61,268 nt of DNA from an uncultured Ruminococcus sp. (GTDB lineage: Bacteria; Bacillota; Clostridia; Oscillospirales; CAG-272). How positions within the stretch are numbered: position 1 is the stretch's first letter; each line of letters starts with the position of its first letter. This document shows positions 51,038-59,950 of the stretch, piece after piece. The notes under the pieces are model-generated. The model ran no database searches. It was given only the letters and a program-made list of their open reading frames with translations, and had not been told where the DNA came from. The stretch is taken from assembly GCA_902795355.1 (NCBI GenBank), contig CADBKZ010000015.1:1-61268 (forward strand), given 5' to 3'. The position numbers were made by a program, and so were the translations under genes.

Positions 51038-51711
51038 CCCTTTTTTGAAATTTTTTTGTTTCCTTCCCCCAAACGGTGCGCGCAAAGGTCCCCAAGCGGG
51101 CATTCCCCGCACCTCGGCGACCTCGCCGAGCATACGTCCCGCCCGAATTGCACAATCCGGTGGCAAAAATCGCTCCGGATCTCCTCGGGCAACAGCTCGT
51201 CCATCAGAAGCTCCACCCGCTTCGGGTCCTTGAGCGTCTCGGGGTACATCCCGAACCGCCCGCAAATGCGGATGCAGTGCGTATCGGCTACGGTTCCGCC
51301 CTTGTGGTAAATATCCCCGAGGAGCAGGTTGGCTACCTTTCTCCCCACACCCGGGAATTTCAGCAGTTCCTCCATGCTGTCAGGCAACACGCCGCCGTAA
51401 TCGCGGACGAGCATGGCGCACGCGTCCTTGATGTTCTGCGCCTTGACATGGAACAGCCCGCAAGGGCGCACAATCTCCTCGATCTCGGAAAGCTCCCCCG
51501 CTCCGAGCGCCTCGGCGGTTGGAAATTTTGCAAACAGCTCCCTGCAGACAAGGTTGACCCTTGCGTCGGTGCATTGCGCCGAAAGACGACCCATTACCAG
51601 CAGCTTCCACGGGTCGGTTTCCCATTCCAGCGCGCAAACCGCCTCGGGGTAGCGTTGCTCCAAGCGGTTGGCGATCTCGGCCATCACGGCTCTTTTTTCC
51701 TGTTTGATCAT
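51034..51711 (-). CDS. nth: endonuclease III, base-excision repair DNA glycosylase/AP lyase
   Basis: 225 residues. GRLSAQCTD, the helix-hairpin-helix LLKFPGVGRKVAN with catalytic Lys, catalytic Asp in VADTHCIRI, and the [4Fe-4S] motif CSARSPRCGECPLGDLC near the end. It removes oxidised pyrimidines and nicks abasic sites. Ribosome site weak (GAGAG); an alternative start lies nine codons in. Own promoter at 51754. Confidence 0.95.
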   Translation of the reverse strand: MIKQEKRAVMAEIANRLEQRYPEAVCALEWETDPWKLLVMGRLSAQCTDARVNLVCRELFAKFPTAEALGAGELSEIEEIVRPCGLFHVKAQNIKDACAMLVRDYGGVLPDSMEELLKFPGVGRKVANLLLGDIYHKGGTVADTHCIRICGRFGMYPETLKDPKRVELLMDELLPEEIRSDFCHRIVQFGRDVCSARSPRCGECPLGDLCAHRLGEGNKKISKKG

Positions 51712-51753
51712 CTTTTCGGGGTCTCTCTTTCCTCTCGACGTTTTCCGACTTCC

Positions 51754-51782
51754 ATTATACGCGAAAAACGGAAAATTGTCAA
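51754..51782 (-). promoter_or_regulatory. promoter of the endonuclease III gene
   Basis: Minus-strand TTGACA (51777-51782), 17 bases, TATAAT (51754-51759). Confidence 0.92.
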
Positions 51783-51828
51783 GTAATTTGTAAAAATCCG
51801 TCTTTTCCGTCTTTTTTGAAAAAACAAA

Positions 51829-51857
51829 TTGACAAATTGCCGCATTTATATTATAAT
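51829..51857 (+). promoter_or_regulatory. promoter of the rnf operon
   Basis: Perfect TTGACA (51829-51834), 17 bases, TATAAT (51852-51857), 42 bases before rnfC. Confidence 0.93.
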
Positions 51858-51898
51858 AGGTATTGGTTTATCATATTGTCTTGCAGAAAGGATTTGCC

Positions 51899-53239
51899 AT
51901 GAAAAAGTTCACCTTTCGGGGCGGCACGCACCTGCACGAGCATAAGGACACGGCTCAAAAAAGCACCGAACGCCTGCCCGAGCCCCAAACGGTCTCCATC
52001 CCGCTCTCCCAACATATCGGCGTTCACGCAAAGCCTGTTGTGGGCAAGGGCGACTATGTAAAAGTGGGTCAGGTGATCGGAACGGTGGAAACCGGACTGG
52101 GATGTCCCGTTCACGCCAGCGTTTCCGGCGTGGTTCAGGAGATCGTGACCCGCTACAACGCCGTCGGAACCCCCATTCAGAACATCATCATCGAGAACGA
52201 CGGCAACCATGAAATGTTCGAAGGAATCAAGCCTTGGTCGAAGCCGCTCGATGAGACGACCGCGGAAGAGGTGATTTCGCTCGTTCGCGAGGCGGGCATT
52301 TCGGGGCTGGGCGGCGCAACCTTCCCTACCTACGCAAAGCTCCAGAGCGCAATCGGCAAAGCCGATCGGGTGATTGTCAACTGCGCGGAATGCGAGCCGT
52401 ACATCACCGCGAACCACCGCCTGTTGCTGGAACGCGGCGACACCGTGATTTCGGGCATGGAAGTGGTGATGCGCGCCCTGAACATTCCCGAAGGGATCCT
52501 CGCCGTTGAGGACAACAAAATGGACGCCGTTGCTCACCTGCAAAGCCGCTTGGAAAAGCGGCATCAGCTCGGCCGCAAGGACGACATCCGCATTTGCGTG
52601 ATGAAAACCAAGTACCCGCAGGGCGACGAACGTCAGCTGGTTTACGCGCTCACAGGCAAGGAAATTCCCGCGGGCAAGCTCCCCGCGGACGTGGGCTGTC
52701 TGATCCTCAACGCCGAAACCACCGCCGCCATCTCGCGCGCGTTCTGGCGCGGGCTTCCGCTCGTAAGCCGCATTGTAACGGTGGCAGGCGACTGTGTGAA
52801 GGAGCCGAAGAACGTCCGCGCGCCGCTCGGCGCTTCCTGCCGCGATCTGATTGCGTTTTGCGGGGGGTTGACAAAGGTTCCGAAGAAGATGATCAGCGGC
52901 GGCCCCATGATGGGCTACGCGCAATGGGACCCCGACGCGCCCATTGCCAAAACGACCTCGGCCGTTCTGCTCTTCTCCGAGGAATACGACCGCATCAACA
53001 CGCTCCACACCGCCTGCATCCATTGCGGCATGTGCGTTTCGCACTGCCCCATGCATTTAATGCCCAATTACCTTGTTCAGCACGCGAAAGCGCGCAACTA
53101 TGAACAGGCGCAAAAGCTGAATGTGATGAGCTGTGTGGAATGCGGGACCTGCTCCTATAACTGCCCCGCGGGCGTGGAGATCGTCCAATACATCCGCGTT
53201 GCGAAAAACGCGATCCGCAACGCCGCCAAAAAGAACTGA
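51899..53239 (+). CDS. rnfC: Rnf electron-transport complex subunit C
   Basis: 446 residues; the ATG at 51899 follows AGAAAGG. Biotinyl-lipoyl-like N-terminal domain, NADH/FMN-binding middle (GISGLGGATFPTYAK, VNCAECEPYITANHRLL) and two [4Fe-4S] motifs near the C-terminus (CIHCGMCVSHCP, CVECGTCSYNCP). Takes electrons from or to NADH. First gene of rnfCDGEAB. Confidence 0.97.
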   Translation: MKKFTFRGGTHLHEHKDTAQKSTERLPEPQTVSIPLSQHIGVHAKPVVGKGDYVKVGQVIGTVETGLGCPVHASVSGVVQEIVTRYNAVGTPIQNIIIENDGNHEMFEGIKPWSKPLDETTAEEVISLVREAGISGLGGATFPTYAKLQSAIGKADRVIVNCAECEPYITANHRLLLERGDTVISGMEVVMRALNIPEGILAVEDNKMDAVAHLQSRLEKRHQLGRKDDIRICVMKTKYPQGDERQLVYALTGKEIPAGKLPADVGCLILNAETTAAISRAFWRGLPLVSRIVTVAGDCVKEPKNVRAPLGASCRDLIAFCGGLTKVPKKMISGGPMMGYAQWDPDAPIAKTTSAVLLFSEEYDRINTLHTACIHCGMCVSHCPMHLMPNYLVQHAKARNYEQAQKLNVMSCVECGTCSYNCPAGVEIVQYIRVAKNAIRNAAKKN

Positions 53240-53255
53240 AAGGGGGAAAACAACC

Positions 53256-54311
53256 ATGAACGAAGAACGCAAACCTTCGGAATGTCCCGCACCCGCGGCC
53301 GACGCCGCCGAAGCGAAAACCGGAATGCCCGACCTTCTGACCGTTTCCCCCTCTCCGCACGCCCGCCGCGGCGTTACGACCTCGCATCTGATGCGCGACG
53401 TAATGATCGCGCTCGTTCCCGCAACGGTCTGGGGCGTGTATCTTTTTGGCGTTCGCGCCGCGCTGGTGGTGCTGGTCAGCATCCTTTCCTGCGTGGCGTT
53501 TGAGCTGTTGACCGAAATCATTCTCAAACGCACCGTTACCATTGCCGATTGCTCCGCCGCGCTCACGGGTCTGCTCCTCGGGCTGAACCTTTCCGCTTCG
53601 GTTCCGTTCTATGTGCCGGTAATCGGGTCGGCGTTTGCAATCATCGTCGTCAAGCAACTGTTCGGCGGCATCGGCAAGAACATTATGAACCCCGCTCTGG
53701 CCGCCCGCGTGTTTCTGGTTCTGACATGGACGAACGGCATGACCGCCTTCCCCGCCGCCTACGATCGCTCCTTTGACGCGGTTTCCTCGGCAACGCCGCT
53801 CGCCGCGCTGAAAGTCGGCAATCTCCCCGCGGAGTCCCTGCTCGACCTGTTCCTCGGCCGTCAAGGCGGCAGCATCGGCGAAATTTCGGCGCTGATGCTT
53901 TTGATCGGCGGCGTTTATCTGCTCGCCCGCCGCGTAATTACTTGGCATATCCCCGCGGCCTACCTCGGAACCGTGGCGATTCTCTCGTTCCTCTTCCCCG
54001 CCGCGGGCGTTGACCGCCTGCCCTACATGGTCGCCTCGCTCTGCTCGGGCGGTCTGGTTCTCGGCGCGTTCTTTATGGCAACCGACTATGTCACCTCGCC
54101 CGTTACCAAGGTCGGGCGGCTGATCTACGGCTTGGGGTGCGGGTTGATTACCGTGTTCATCCGCCGGTTCGGCGGGTACAGCGAGGGCGTATCCTTCGCG
54201 ATTCTGATTATGAATGCGCTGGTATGGTACCTCGATATGCTCACGAAACCGCGCGTTTACGGAACCGAACGCCGCAAAAAGAAAGCCAAAGAGGGGGGTG
54301 CGAAGCAATGA
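53256..54311 (+). CDS. rnfD: Rnf complex subunit D
   Basis: 351 residues after AAAGGGGG. Many membrane segments; the covalent-FMN site is in SSATPLAAL near 190. The first ~30 residues are an Ala/Glu-rich extension. Part of the ion-pumping membrane core. Confidence 0.96.
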   Translation: MNEERKPSECPAPAADAAEAKTGMPDLLTVSPSPHARRGVTTSHLMRDVMIALVPATVWGVYLFGVRAALVVLVSILSCVAFELLTEIILKRTVTIADCSAALTGLLLGLNLSASVPFYVPVIGSAFAIIVVKQLFGGIGKNIMNPALAARVFLVLTWTNGMTAFPAAYDRSFDAVSSATPLAALKVGNLPAESLLDLFLGRQGGSIGEISALMLLIGGVYLLARRVITWHIPAAYLGTVAILSFLFPAAGVDRLPYMVASLCSGGLVLGAFFMATDYVTSPVTKVGRLIYGLGCGLITVFIRRFGGYSEGVSFAILIMNALVWYLDMLTKPRVYGTERRKKKAKEGGAKQ

Positions 54312-54898
54312 CCGGAGAAATGGCAATGAAAACCCCCGAACAAAAGAAACAGCCCGCGGCATGGGTCTCCGTGCTTCTGATCGGCCTGCGGTTGCTTCTG
54401 ATCTGCGCCGTGGTGGCGGGCATTATCTCGTTTGTTTACGCCGTTACCAAACCGAAAGCCGAGGCAAACCTGAAAGCGACCAAGGACGCCGCCATTTCCG
54501 AAATTTTCGGCGCGTCCGACGCGTCGGACGGAAAAGACGGATTTTACACCGTCCGTTACGGGGAAAACCTCGCCGCAACGGGGTATTGCGTCGAATCCGT
54601 CGCCGGCGGCTTCGGCGGCGACCTGACCCTGATGGTCGGGTTTGACGCGAAAGGCAAGATCCTCGGCGTCAGCATCGTCAGCCATTCCGAAACCCCGGGG
54701 CTTGGGGCGCGCGTCAACGACGCGAACTACCTCTCGCAATACGCCGGCAAGTCGGGCGCGCTGACCATCGATAAAGACGGCGGGACCGACATTGACGCCA
54801 TTTCGGGCGCGACCATCAGCTCCCGCGCGGTGCTTTCGGCGGTCAACAAGGCAACCGAACGGTTACAAACCTATTTGGCAGGGGGGAATGCGCAATGA
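54308..54898 (+). CDS. rnfG: Rnf complex subunit G
   Basis: 196 residues; ATGA overlap with rnfD. One N-terminal membrane helix (about 18-42), then an extracytoplasmic FMN-binding domain with SHSETPGLGARV and the flavin-attachment motif DAISGATISSRAV. An alternative start six codons in (54326) has a better-spaced ribosome site. Confidence 0.95.
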   Translation: MTGEMAMKTPEQKKQPAAWVSVLLIGLRLLLICAVVAGIISFVYAVTKPKAEANLKATKDAAISEIFGASDASDGKDGFYTVRYGENLAATGYCVESVAGGFGGDLTLMVGFDAKGKILGVSIVSHSETPGLGARVNDANYLSQYAGKSGALTIDKDGGTDIDAISGATISSRAVLSAVNKATERLQTYLAGGNAQ

Positions 54899-55572
54899 AC
54901 AAGTTTCTCAAACAGATGAAAGAGGGCGTCCTTGATCAGAACCCCACGCTTGTTCAGCTTCTGGGCATGTGTCCCACGCTGGCAACCACCACCTCGGTGG
55001 AGAACGCGTTCGGCATGGGCATGGCGGCAACGGTGGTGCTGATCTTCTCCAACATCTTCATTTCCCTGCTCCGCAAGTTCATTCCCAAACAGGTGCGCAT
55101 CGCGGCGTACATCGTGATCATCTCCGGCTTTGTTACCGCCGTGGAACTGCTGATGCAGGCCTACTTCTATTCGCTCTACCAATCCTTGGGGCTGTTCATT
55201 CCCCTGATTGTGGTCAACTGCATCATTCTGGCGCGCGCCGAGGCGTTCGCCTCGAAGAACCCCGTTCTGCCAAGCGCGGTGGACGGCCTTGCCATGGGGC
55301 TTGGGTTCACGTTTGCGCTCTGCATTCTCGGCTCAATCCGCGAAATCCTCGGAAACGGCACGTGGCTCGGCTTCCGCGTTCTGCCCGAAAGCTACCCCAA
55401 CATGGTAATCTTCCTGCTCCCCGCCGGCGCGTTCCTGACGCTCGGATTCGTGATTGCGGCGGTGCAGAAGATCCGCAACTCGGCGGACGACCGCGCGCGC
55501 CTGAACGCCGCCATGGTCAAAAAGGCCGCCGAGGAAGAACCGCAAACCAACGGAAAGGAGAACGCGCAATGA
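54895..55572 (+). CDS. rnfE: Rnf complex subunit E
   Basis: 225 residues; 4-base overlap with rnfG. Six membrane helices with NPTLVQLLGMCPTLATTTS at the N-terminus and VNCIILARAEAFASKNP near 105, both typical of the RnfE/NqrD family and its membrane iron site. Confidence 0.96.
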   Translation: MNKFLKQMKEGVLDQNPTLVQLLGMCPTLATTTSVENAFGMGMAATVVLIFSNIFISLLRKFIPKQVRIAAYIVIISGFVTAVELLMQAYFYSLYQSLGLFIPLIVVNCIILARAEAFASKNPVLPSAVDGLAMGLGFTFALCILGSIREILGNGTWLGFRVLPESYPNMVIFLLPAGAFLTLGFVIAAVQKIRNSADDRARLNAAMVKKAAEEEPQTNGKENAQ

Positions 55573-56144
55573 ATATTCTGCTGCTGATGTTTACCGCGAT
55601 CCTCGTGGAAAACTTCATCTTCTCCAAGTTTTACGGCTGCTGCCCGTTCCTCGGCGTTTCCGAAAAGCCGGACACCGCCCTTGGCATGGGCATGGCGGTT
55701 ACGTTCGTTATGACCGTTTCGGGCGCGGCGACTTGGCTGGTCTATCGCTTCCTGTTGGTGCCGTTCCACCTCGAATACCTCAAAACGGTGGCGTTCATCC
55801 TCGTAATCGCGGCCTTGGTGCAGTTCATTGAAATGTTCCTGCGCCGCTTCATTCCCGCGCTGTACAGCGCGCTCGGCATTTACCTGCCGCTGATTACCAC
55901 CAACTGCGCGGTGCTTTCTTCCGCGCTCCTGATCGTTCAGAACGACTACAACTTCCTGCAAGCGGTCGCCTTCGGCTTTTCCGCCGCGCTCGGGTTTACG
56001 CTCGCCATCACCGTGTTTGCGGGTCTGCGCGCCCGCATGGCGGCGGCCGAGCCGCCCCGCGCGTTCAAGGGCTTCCCCTTAACGCTGATCGCCGCGGGAC
56101 TGCTCGCCATGGCATTCTCCTGCTTCTCGGGCGTTCACCTCTGA
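55569..56144 (+). CDS. rnfA: Rnf complex subunit A
   Basis: 191 residues; 4-base overlap with rnfE. Six membrane helices with ILVENFIFSKFYGCCPFLGVS and PLITTNCAVLS, the paired Cys regions of RnfA/NqrE. Pseudo-symmetric partner of RnfE. Confidence 0.96.
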   Translation: MNILLLMFTAILVENFIFSKFYGCCPFLGVSEKPDTALGMGMAVTFVMTVSGAATWLVYRFLLVPFHLEYLKTVAFILVIAALVQFIEMFLRRFIPALYSALGIYLPLITTNCAVLSSALLIVQNDYNFLQAVAFGFSAALGFTLAITVFAGLRARMAAAEPPRAFKGFPLTLIAAGLLAMAFSCFSGVHL

Positions 56145-56166
56145 CTTGGGAAAGGAGAAAAACAAC

Positions 56167-56979
56167 ATGCTGTTTCTGATGATAAAACCGACCGATGTGG
56201 CGGTTCCGATTCTGATTTTTGCGGGCATGGGCATTCTGTTCGGCGCGCTCCTCGCGGTTGCCGCGCGGGTTTTCGCCGTGAAAAAGGACGCCCGCGTGGA
56301 GCAGATTGCCGAGGCCCTGCCAAACGCCAACTGCGGCGGCTGCGGCTACTCGGGCTGCGCGGCGTTTGCCGAGGCGGTGGTGCGCGGCGAGGCTCCCGCA
56401 AACGGCTGCCGCGCGGGCGGAGCCGCCTGCGCCGCGAAGATCGGCGAGATTCTCGGCGTGGAAGTGACCGCCGCCGCGCCCATGCGCGCCATTGTGCGCT
56501 GTTCGGGCGGCGCGGGGCACGCCAACCTGAAATACCATTACGAGGGCGCGGTGGATTGCCTTGCCGCCGAACGCATGAGCGGCGGCGACAAAATGTGCGC
56601 CACGGGATGTATGGGACTCGGCACCTGCGTTGCCGCCTGCCGCTATGATGCGCTCCACATTGTGGACGGCCAAGCGGTGGTGGACGCGGACAAATGCACG
56701 GGGTGCGGCGCGTGCGCGTCGATTTGCCCCAAGCACCTGATCGAGCTGATCCCCACCGAGGCGAAATACTGCGTGATGTGCCGCTCTCCCGAGCCAGGGG
56801 CCTTGACCCGCAAACAATGCTCGGCGGGCTGCATCGGCTGTCACCTCTGCGAAAAACAATGCCCCACGGGCGCGATTACCGTTATCGGCTGCATTGCCGC
56901 CATCGACTACGCCAAATGCACTTCCTGCGGCGCATGCGCCGCCAAATGCCCGAGAAAAATTATTCGGGAATTGAAATAA
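56167..56979 (+). CDS. rnfB: Rnf complex subunit B, ferredoxin-interacting iron-sulfur protein
   Basis: 270 residues; the ATG at 56167 follows AAAGGAG. N-terminal membrane helix, a 4Fe-4S domain (NCGGCGYSGC, then a Cys at NGCRAGG), and further ferredoxin motifs CTGCGACASICP, CIGCHLCEKQCP and CTSCGACAAKCP. It accepts electrons from ferredoxin. Last gene of the operon. Confidence 0.97.
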   Translation: MLFLMIKPTDVAVPILIFAGMGILFGALLAVAARVFAVKKDARVEQIAEALPNANCGGCGYSGCAAFAEAVVRGEAPANGCRAGGAACAAKIGEILGVEVTAAAPMRAIVRCSGGAGHANLKYHYEGAVDCLAAERMSGGDKMCATGCMGLGTCVAACRYDALHIVDGQAVVDADKCTGCGACASICPKHLIELIPTEAKYCVMCRSPEPGALTRKQCSAGCIGCHLCEKQCPTGAITVIGCIAAIDYAKCTSCGACAAKCPRKIIRELK

Positions 56980-57045
56980 AAAGACCTTGGGAGAGGGGCG
57001 TGTTTTTTTCCTGTCCCTTCTTTTCGGCGCGGGGGTGTTTTTAGA

Positions 57046-57083
57046 GAAGCCCCCTTTTCTTCAAACGAAGAAAAGGGGGCTTC
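57046..57083. terminator. hairpin terminator between convergent genes
   Basis: A 17-bp perfect stem (GAAGCCCCCTTTTCTTC) with AAAC loop between rnfB and the HD-GYP gene. An outer inverted pair AAGACCTTG (56983-56991) and CAAGGTCTT (57088-57096) could extend the fold. Confidence 0.75.
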
Positions 57084-57103
57084 CCGCAAGGTCTTATCAT
57101 ATT

Positions 57104-58477
57104 TTATTTTATCTGATCCATACCGCCCGCCGGAGCGTTGGCGGCGGCGATCAATTCCCCGCGCATTCCGTCCACAATGCGCATAATGTCGGGGTCGAAA
57201 TGCGTGCCGCTCTCGGCCATCATGGTATCGAGCGCCTTTTCCGGAGAGATGGACGACTTATAAACGCGGAACGATACCAGCGCGTCGTACACGTCCGCAA
57301 CGGCCATGATCCGTGCCGAAAGAGGGATCTCTTCCCCTTTCTTGCCATTGGGGTAGCCCGAGCCGTCCCATTTTTCGTGGTGGGAAACGGCGATCTCCTC
57401 GGCGGTTTGCAAAAACTGCGGGTCGTCCAGATCCGCAAACAGATTCCGGATCATGCGGCCGCCCCTGACCGTATGCGTTTTCATGTTGTCGAACTCCTCG
57501 GCGGTCAGGCGCGCGGGTTTGAGCAGAATGGTATCGGAAATCGCGATTTTTCCAACGTCGTGCAGCGGCGCGGCGTTCTCGATGCGTTCAATGTCCGCGT
57601 CGGTCAATCGGTCGCGGAAGCGGTCGTCCCGCTTCATGGCGTTCGCGATCATGGTGACGTACCGTTTGGTGCGCATCACATGCTCGCCCGTGCTTTCATC
57701 GCGGGTTTCAATTAAGGTTGCCAGCGCGTCGATCACGTGGTTCTGCATGCGGCTGTGCCGCTCCATTTCGTCCCGCACCTTTTGCGCCAGCTCCCGCTGC
57801 ATGGCGATCATGCCGCTGTTGCGGCGGGTAATGCCGGCCGCCAGCACCACAACCGCCAGAACGCTGAACCACCGCGGCAGCACATAATGCAGGAACAGCT
57901 CCGCCATGCGGCGGGGCGTTGCGAGTTTTCGCCGGTTGGAAAGGACCGCGAACTCCTCTTCGGTCATCATCCCCTTGATAAAGTTCCGATCCGGCGCGCC
58001 GAGGAAAAACCCGCCGTAAACGCTGATGGGGACCAGCAAAAGCGAGGCGACCGTGACCCACCAGAACAGGCGTTTCCGCCCGCGGTACTGCGCCGCGATC
58101 AGCGGCGGGACGGCCAGCAGGATAACGGCATGGAAGGTCAGCATGGTGCAGATGAGGGCGACGCCGAGAAAGGCGGCGGCAAGGATGAGAATTTTGAACC
58201 GCTCGTTTGCCAGAATGCTGTCCGGCCGTTTCAGCAGCCGGTCGTGGATCAGGAAAACCGCGATGGGCAACAGAAACAGAACGCCGGCGGCAATTACGCT
58301 CGGCAACATAACGCTGCTTGGAACAACGAACAACCCCGCTCCTCTCAACCCCTCGGAAAGGATTGCCAGAAAGCAAAGCACCGCAAGGCATTTCAAGTTG
58401 AACTGATTTGCCGTTACCTCGGCATGGATGTAGAGCGGGTCGGTCTCCCGACCCCGGACCAGTTGCTGTTTCCGCAT
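57104..58477 (-). CDS. membrane HD-GYP domain phosphodiesterase
   Basis: 457 residues. Five or six membrane segments in residues 28-225, a coiled-coil linker (MQRELAQKVRDEMERHSRM), then an HD-GYP domain about 245-440 with HVMRTKRY, APLHDVGKIAISD and HHEKWDGSGYP, all metal and GYP residues present. Likely hydrolyses cyclic-di-GMP; no GGDEF domain is attached. Own promoter at 58518. Confidence 0.92.
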   Translation of the reverse strand: MRKQQLVRGRETDPLYIHAEVTANQFNLKCLAVLCFLAILSEGLRGAGLFVVPSSVMLPSVIAAGVLFLLPIAVFLIHDRLLKRPDSILANERFKILILAAAFLGVALICTMLTFHAVILLAVPPLIAAQYRGRKRLFWWVTVASLLLVPISVYGGFFLGAPDRNFIKGMMTEEEFAVLSNRRKLATPRRMAELFLHYVLPRWFSVLAVVVLAAGITRRNSGMIAMQRELAQKVRDEMERHSRMQNHVIDALATLIETRDESTGEHVMRTKRYVTMIANAMKRDDRFRDRLTDADIERIENAAPLHDVGKIAISDTILLKPARLTAEEFDNMKTHTVRGGRMIRNLFADLDDPQFLQTAEEIAVSHHEKWDGSGYPNGKKGEEIPLSARIMAVADVYDALVSFRVYKSSISPEKALDTMMAESGTHFDPDIMRIVDGMRGELIAAANAPAGGMDQIK

Positions 58478-58517
58478 GCCGGTTCTCCTTTCTTTCCCGA
58501 AAATCCGCTATTTTATA

Positions 58518-58546
58518 TTATAACGGTTTTTCCCCCGTTTTGCAAG
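58518..58546 (-). promoter_or_regulatory. promoter of the HD-GYP gene
   Basis: Minus-strand TTGCAA (58541-58546), 17 bases, TATAAT (58518-58523). Confidence 0.85.
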
Positions 58547-58557
58547 ACCTTTCCGCA

Positions 58558-58588
58558 AAAAACGGGATGTTTTTACCATCCCGTTTTT
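58558..58588 (-). terminator. intrinsic terminator of the oxidoreductase gene
   Basis: AAAAACGGGATG pairs with CATCCCGTTTTT; a T run follows on the minus strand. 5 bases after the stop at 58594. Confidence 0.85.
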
Positions 58589-58593
58589 CGGTT

Positions 58594-59877
58594 TTATTCC
58601 GGCCGTTTGACCGCGCCGATGTAATCCGCCATGGAAACCACGGTTCCGCGAAGGCGCGCTTCCTCGGCCGCGAACGTCGTCAAATGGTTTTCCACCGAGG
58701 TGCCGATGTCGGTAATCGTGTTCCCGCGGTATTCTCCCGCCAGATAGGCGCAGAAGGTGCGGATGATGCCGCGGTCGCCGCCGCCGTGGCCGCCGTTGAT
58801 GGTTTCATCCCGAATGGCGTCCGCAATTTTGATTTGCGTGGTGGCGCGGGTCAAAAAGTCGAACAGGTCCACATGATCCCACGACATTTCCGCGTTGACC
58901 TCGCCCTTGGTACCCATAATGCGGATCTTCCGCCCGCCCTTGTTGAACGCGCTCATCGTGAACGAAACGGTGGCTCCGTCCTCGTATTCGAGGTTGACCA
59001 CTTGGTGGTCCACCACGTCGTTATCGCAGCGGAACACGCATTTGCCGTAGTCGGTCTGGGTAATGGCGCGGCGGATATCCTCGTCGGTGGGCTGATGCCG
59101 GCGCGTGGCGGTCTGAACGAACGGCGGAAAGGTTCTCTGCTCGTAAATACGGCGCGCGTTATAGGGGCATTCGCCGCCGACGGGGCAGCCTTGGTAGCAA
59201 TACTCGGGCGCGCCCTCGGGCATGTTTTCGCGGCGGAAATAGGAGAGCGACCCGAAGCTCTGCACGCGGGTGCATTTCTCTCCCAACAGCCATTGCAGAA
59301 TGTCAATATCATGGCAGCTCTTGGCAAGGATCATGGGCGCGCTCTCCGCCGTCCGGTGCCAATTCCCGCGCACATAGCTGTGGCTTTGGTGGACGTTGCC
59401 GACCTCTTCGACATAGACGACGTTGACGATTTTGCCGACCTTGCCCTCGTCGATGATCTGTTTGAGCAGGCGGAAAAACGGCGTGAACCGCAGCACATGG
59501 CAAACCACCGCCTGAACGCCCTTTTCCTTTGCCGCCTCGCTGATGCGCAGGCATTGCTCCGGCGTTGGCGCAACCGGCTTTTCCAACAGCAGGTGGTAGC
59601 CCAAGGAGATGGCTTTCATGGCAGGTTCGTAGTGCATCCGGTCCTGCGTTGCGATAATGGCCGCGTCCGCGTGTTTCGGCTCGGCGAGCAGGGTTTCCCA
59701 ACTCTCGTGGCACGCGCTCTCAGGCAGGTGGAACTTCTCTTTGATATAGTTTCTTCTGACCGGATCGGGATCGGCCACCCCGACCAACTCAAATTCGGGA
59801 CAGGATTCCGCGCCGAGGTTGGCATAGGTGGTTCCGCGGTCGCCCGCCCCGATCAGAATCATTTTGATTTTCTTCAT
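58594..59877 (-). CDS. Gfo/Idh/MocA family oxidoreductase
   Basis: 427 residues; the ATG at 59877 is preferred over a TTG two codons earlier. Rossmann fold (LIGAGDRGTTYANLG), EKP motif intact in LLLEKPVAPTPEQ near 98, SCHDIDILQWLLG near 185 with the probable catalytic His. A Cys-containing stretch (YCYQGCPVGGECPYNARRIY, about 222-241) with three Cys is seen in one branch of this family and could bind metal. Substrate unknown. Confidence 0.9.
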   Translation of the reverse strand: MKKIKMILIGAGDRGTTYANLGAESCPEFELVGVADPDPVRRNYIKEKFHLPESACHESWETLLAEPKHADAAIIATQDRMHYEPAMKAISLGYHLLLEKPVAPTPEQCLRISEAAKEKGVQAVVCHVLRFTPFFRLLKQIIDEGKVGKIVNVVYVEEVGNVHQSHSYVRGNWHRTAESAPMILAKSCHDIDILQWLLGEKCTRVQSFGSLSYFRRENMPEGAPEYCYQGCPVGGECPYNARRIYEQRTFPPFVQTATRRHQPTDEDIRRAITQTDYGKCVFRCDNDVVDHQVVNLEYEDGATVSFTMSAFNKGGRKIRIMGTKGEVNAEMSWDHVDLFDFLTRATTQIKIADAIRDETINGGHGGGDRGIIRTFCAYLAGEYRGNTITDIGTSVENHLTTFAAEEARLRGTVVSMADYIGAVKRPE

Positions 59878-59894
59878 GGTCAAATGTCTCCTTT

Positions 59895-59925
59895 GGAGCC
59901 GTTCCGCCTCTTGCGGAGCGGCTCC
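59895..59925. other. intercistronic hairpin
   Basis: GGAGCCG-TTCCGC pairs with GCGGA-GCGGCTCC between the metallo-hydrolase and oxidoreductase genes (both minus strand). No T run on the minus strand; the ribosome site of the next gene follows at once. Could be an attenuator or RNA-processing site. Confidence 0.5.
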
Positions 59926-59950
59926 TTTGCAATTGTTATGGGAAATCGGG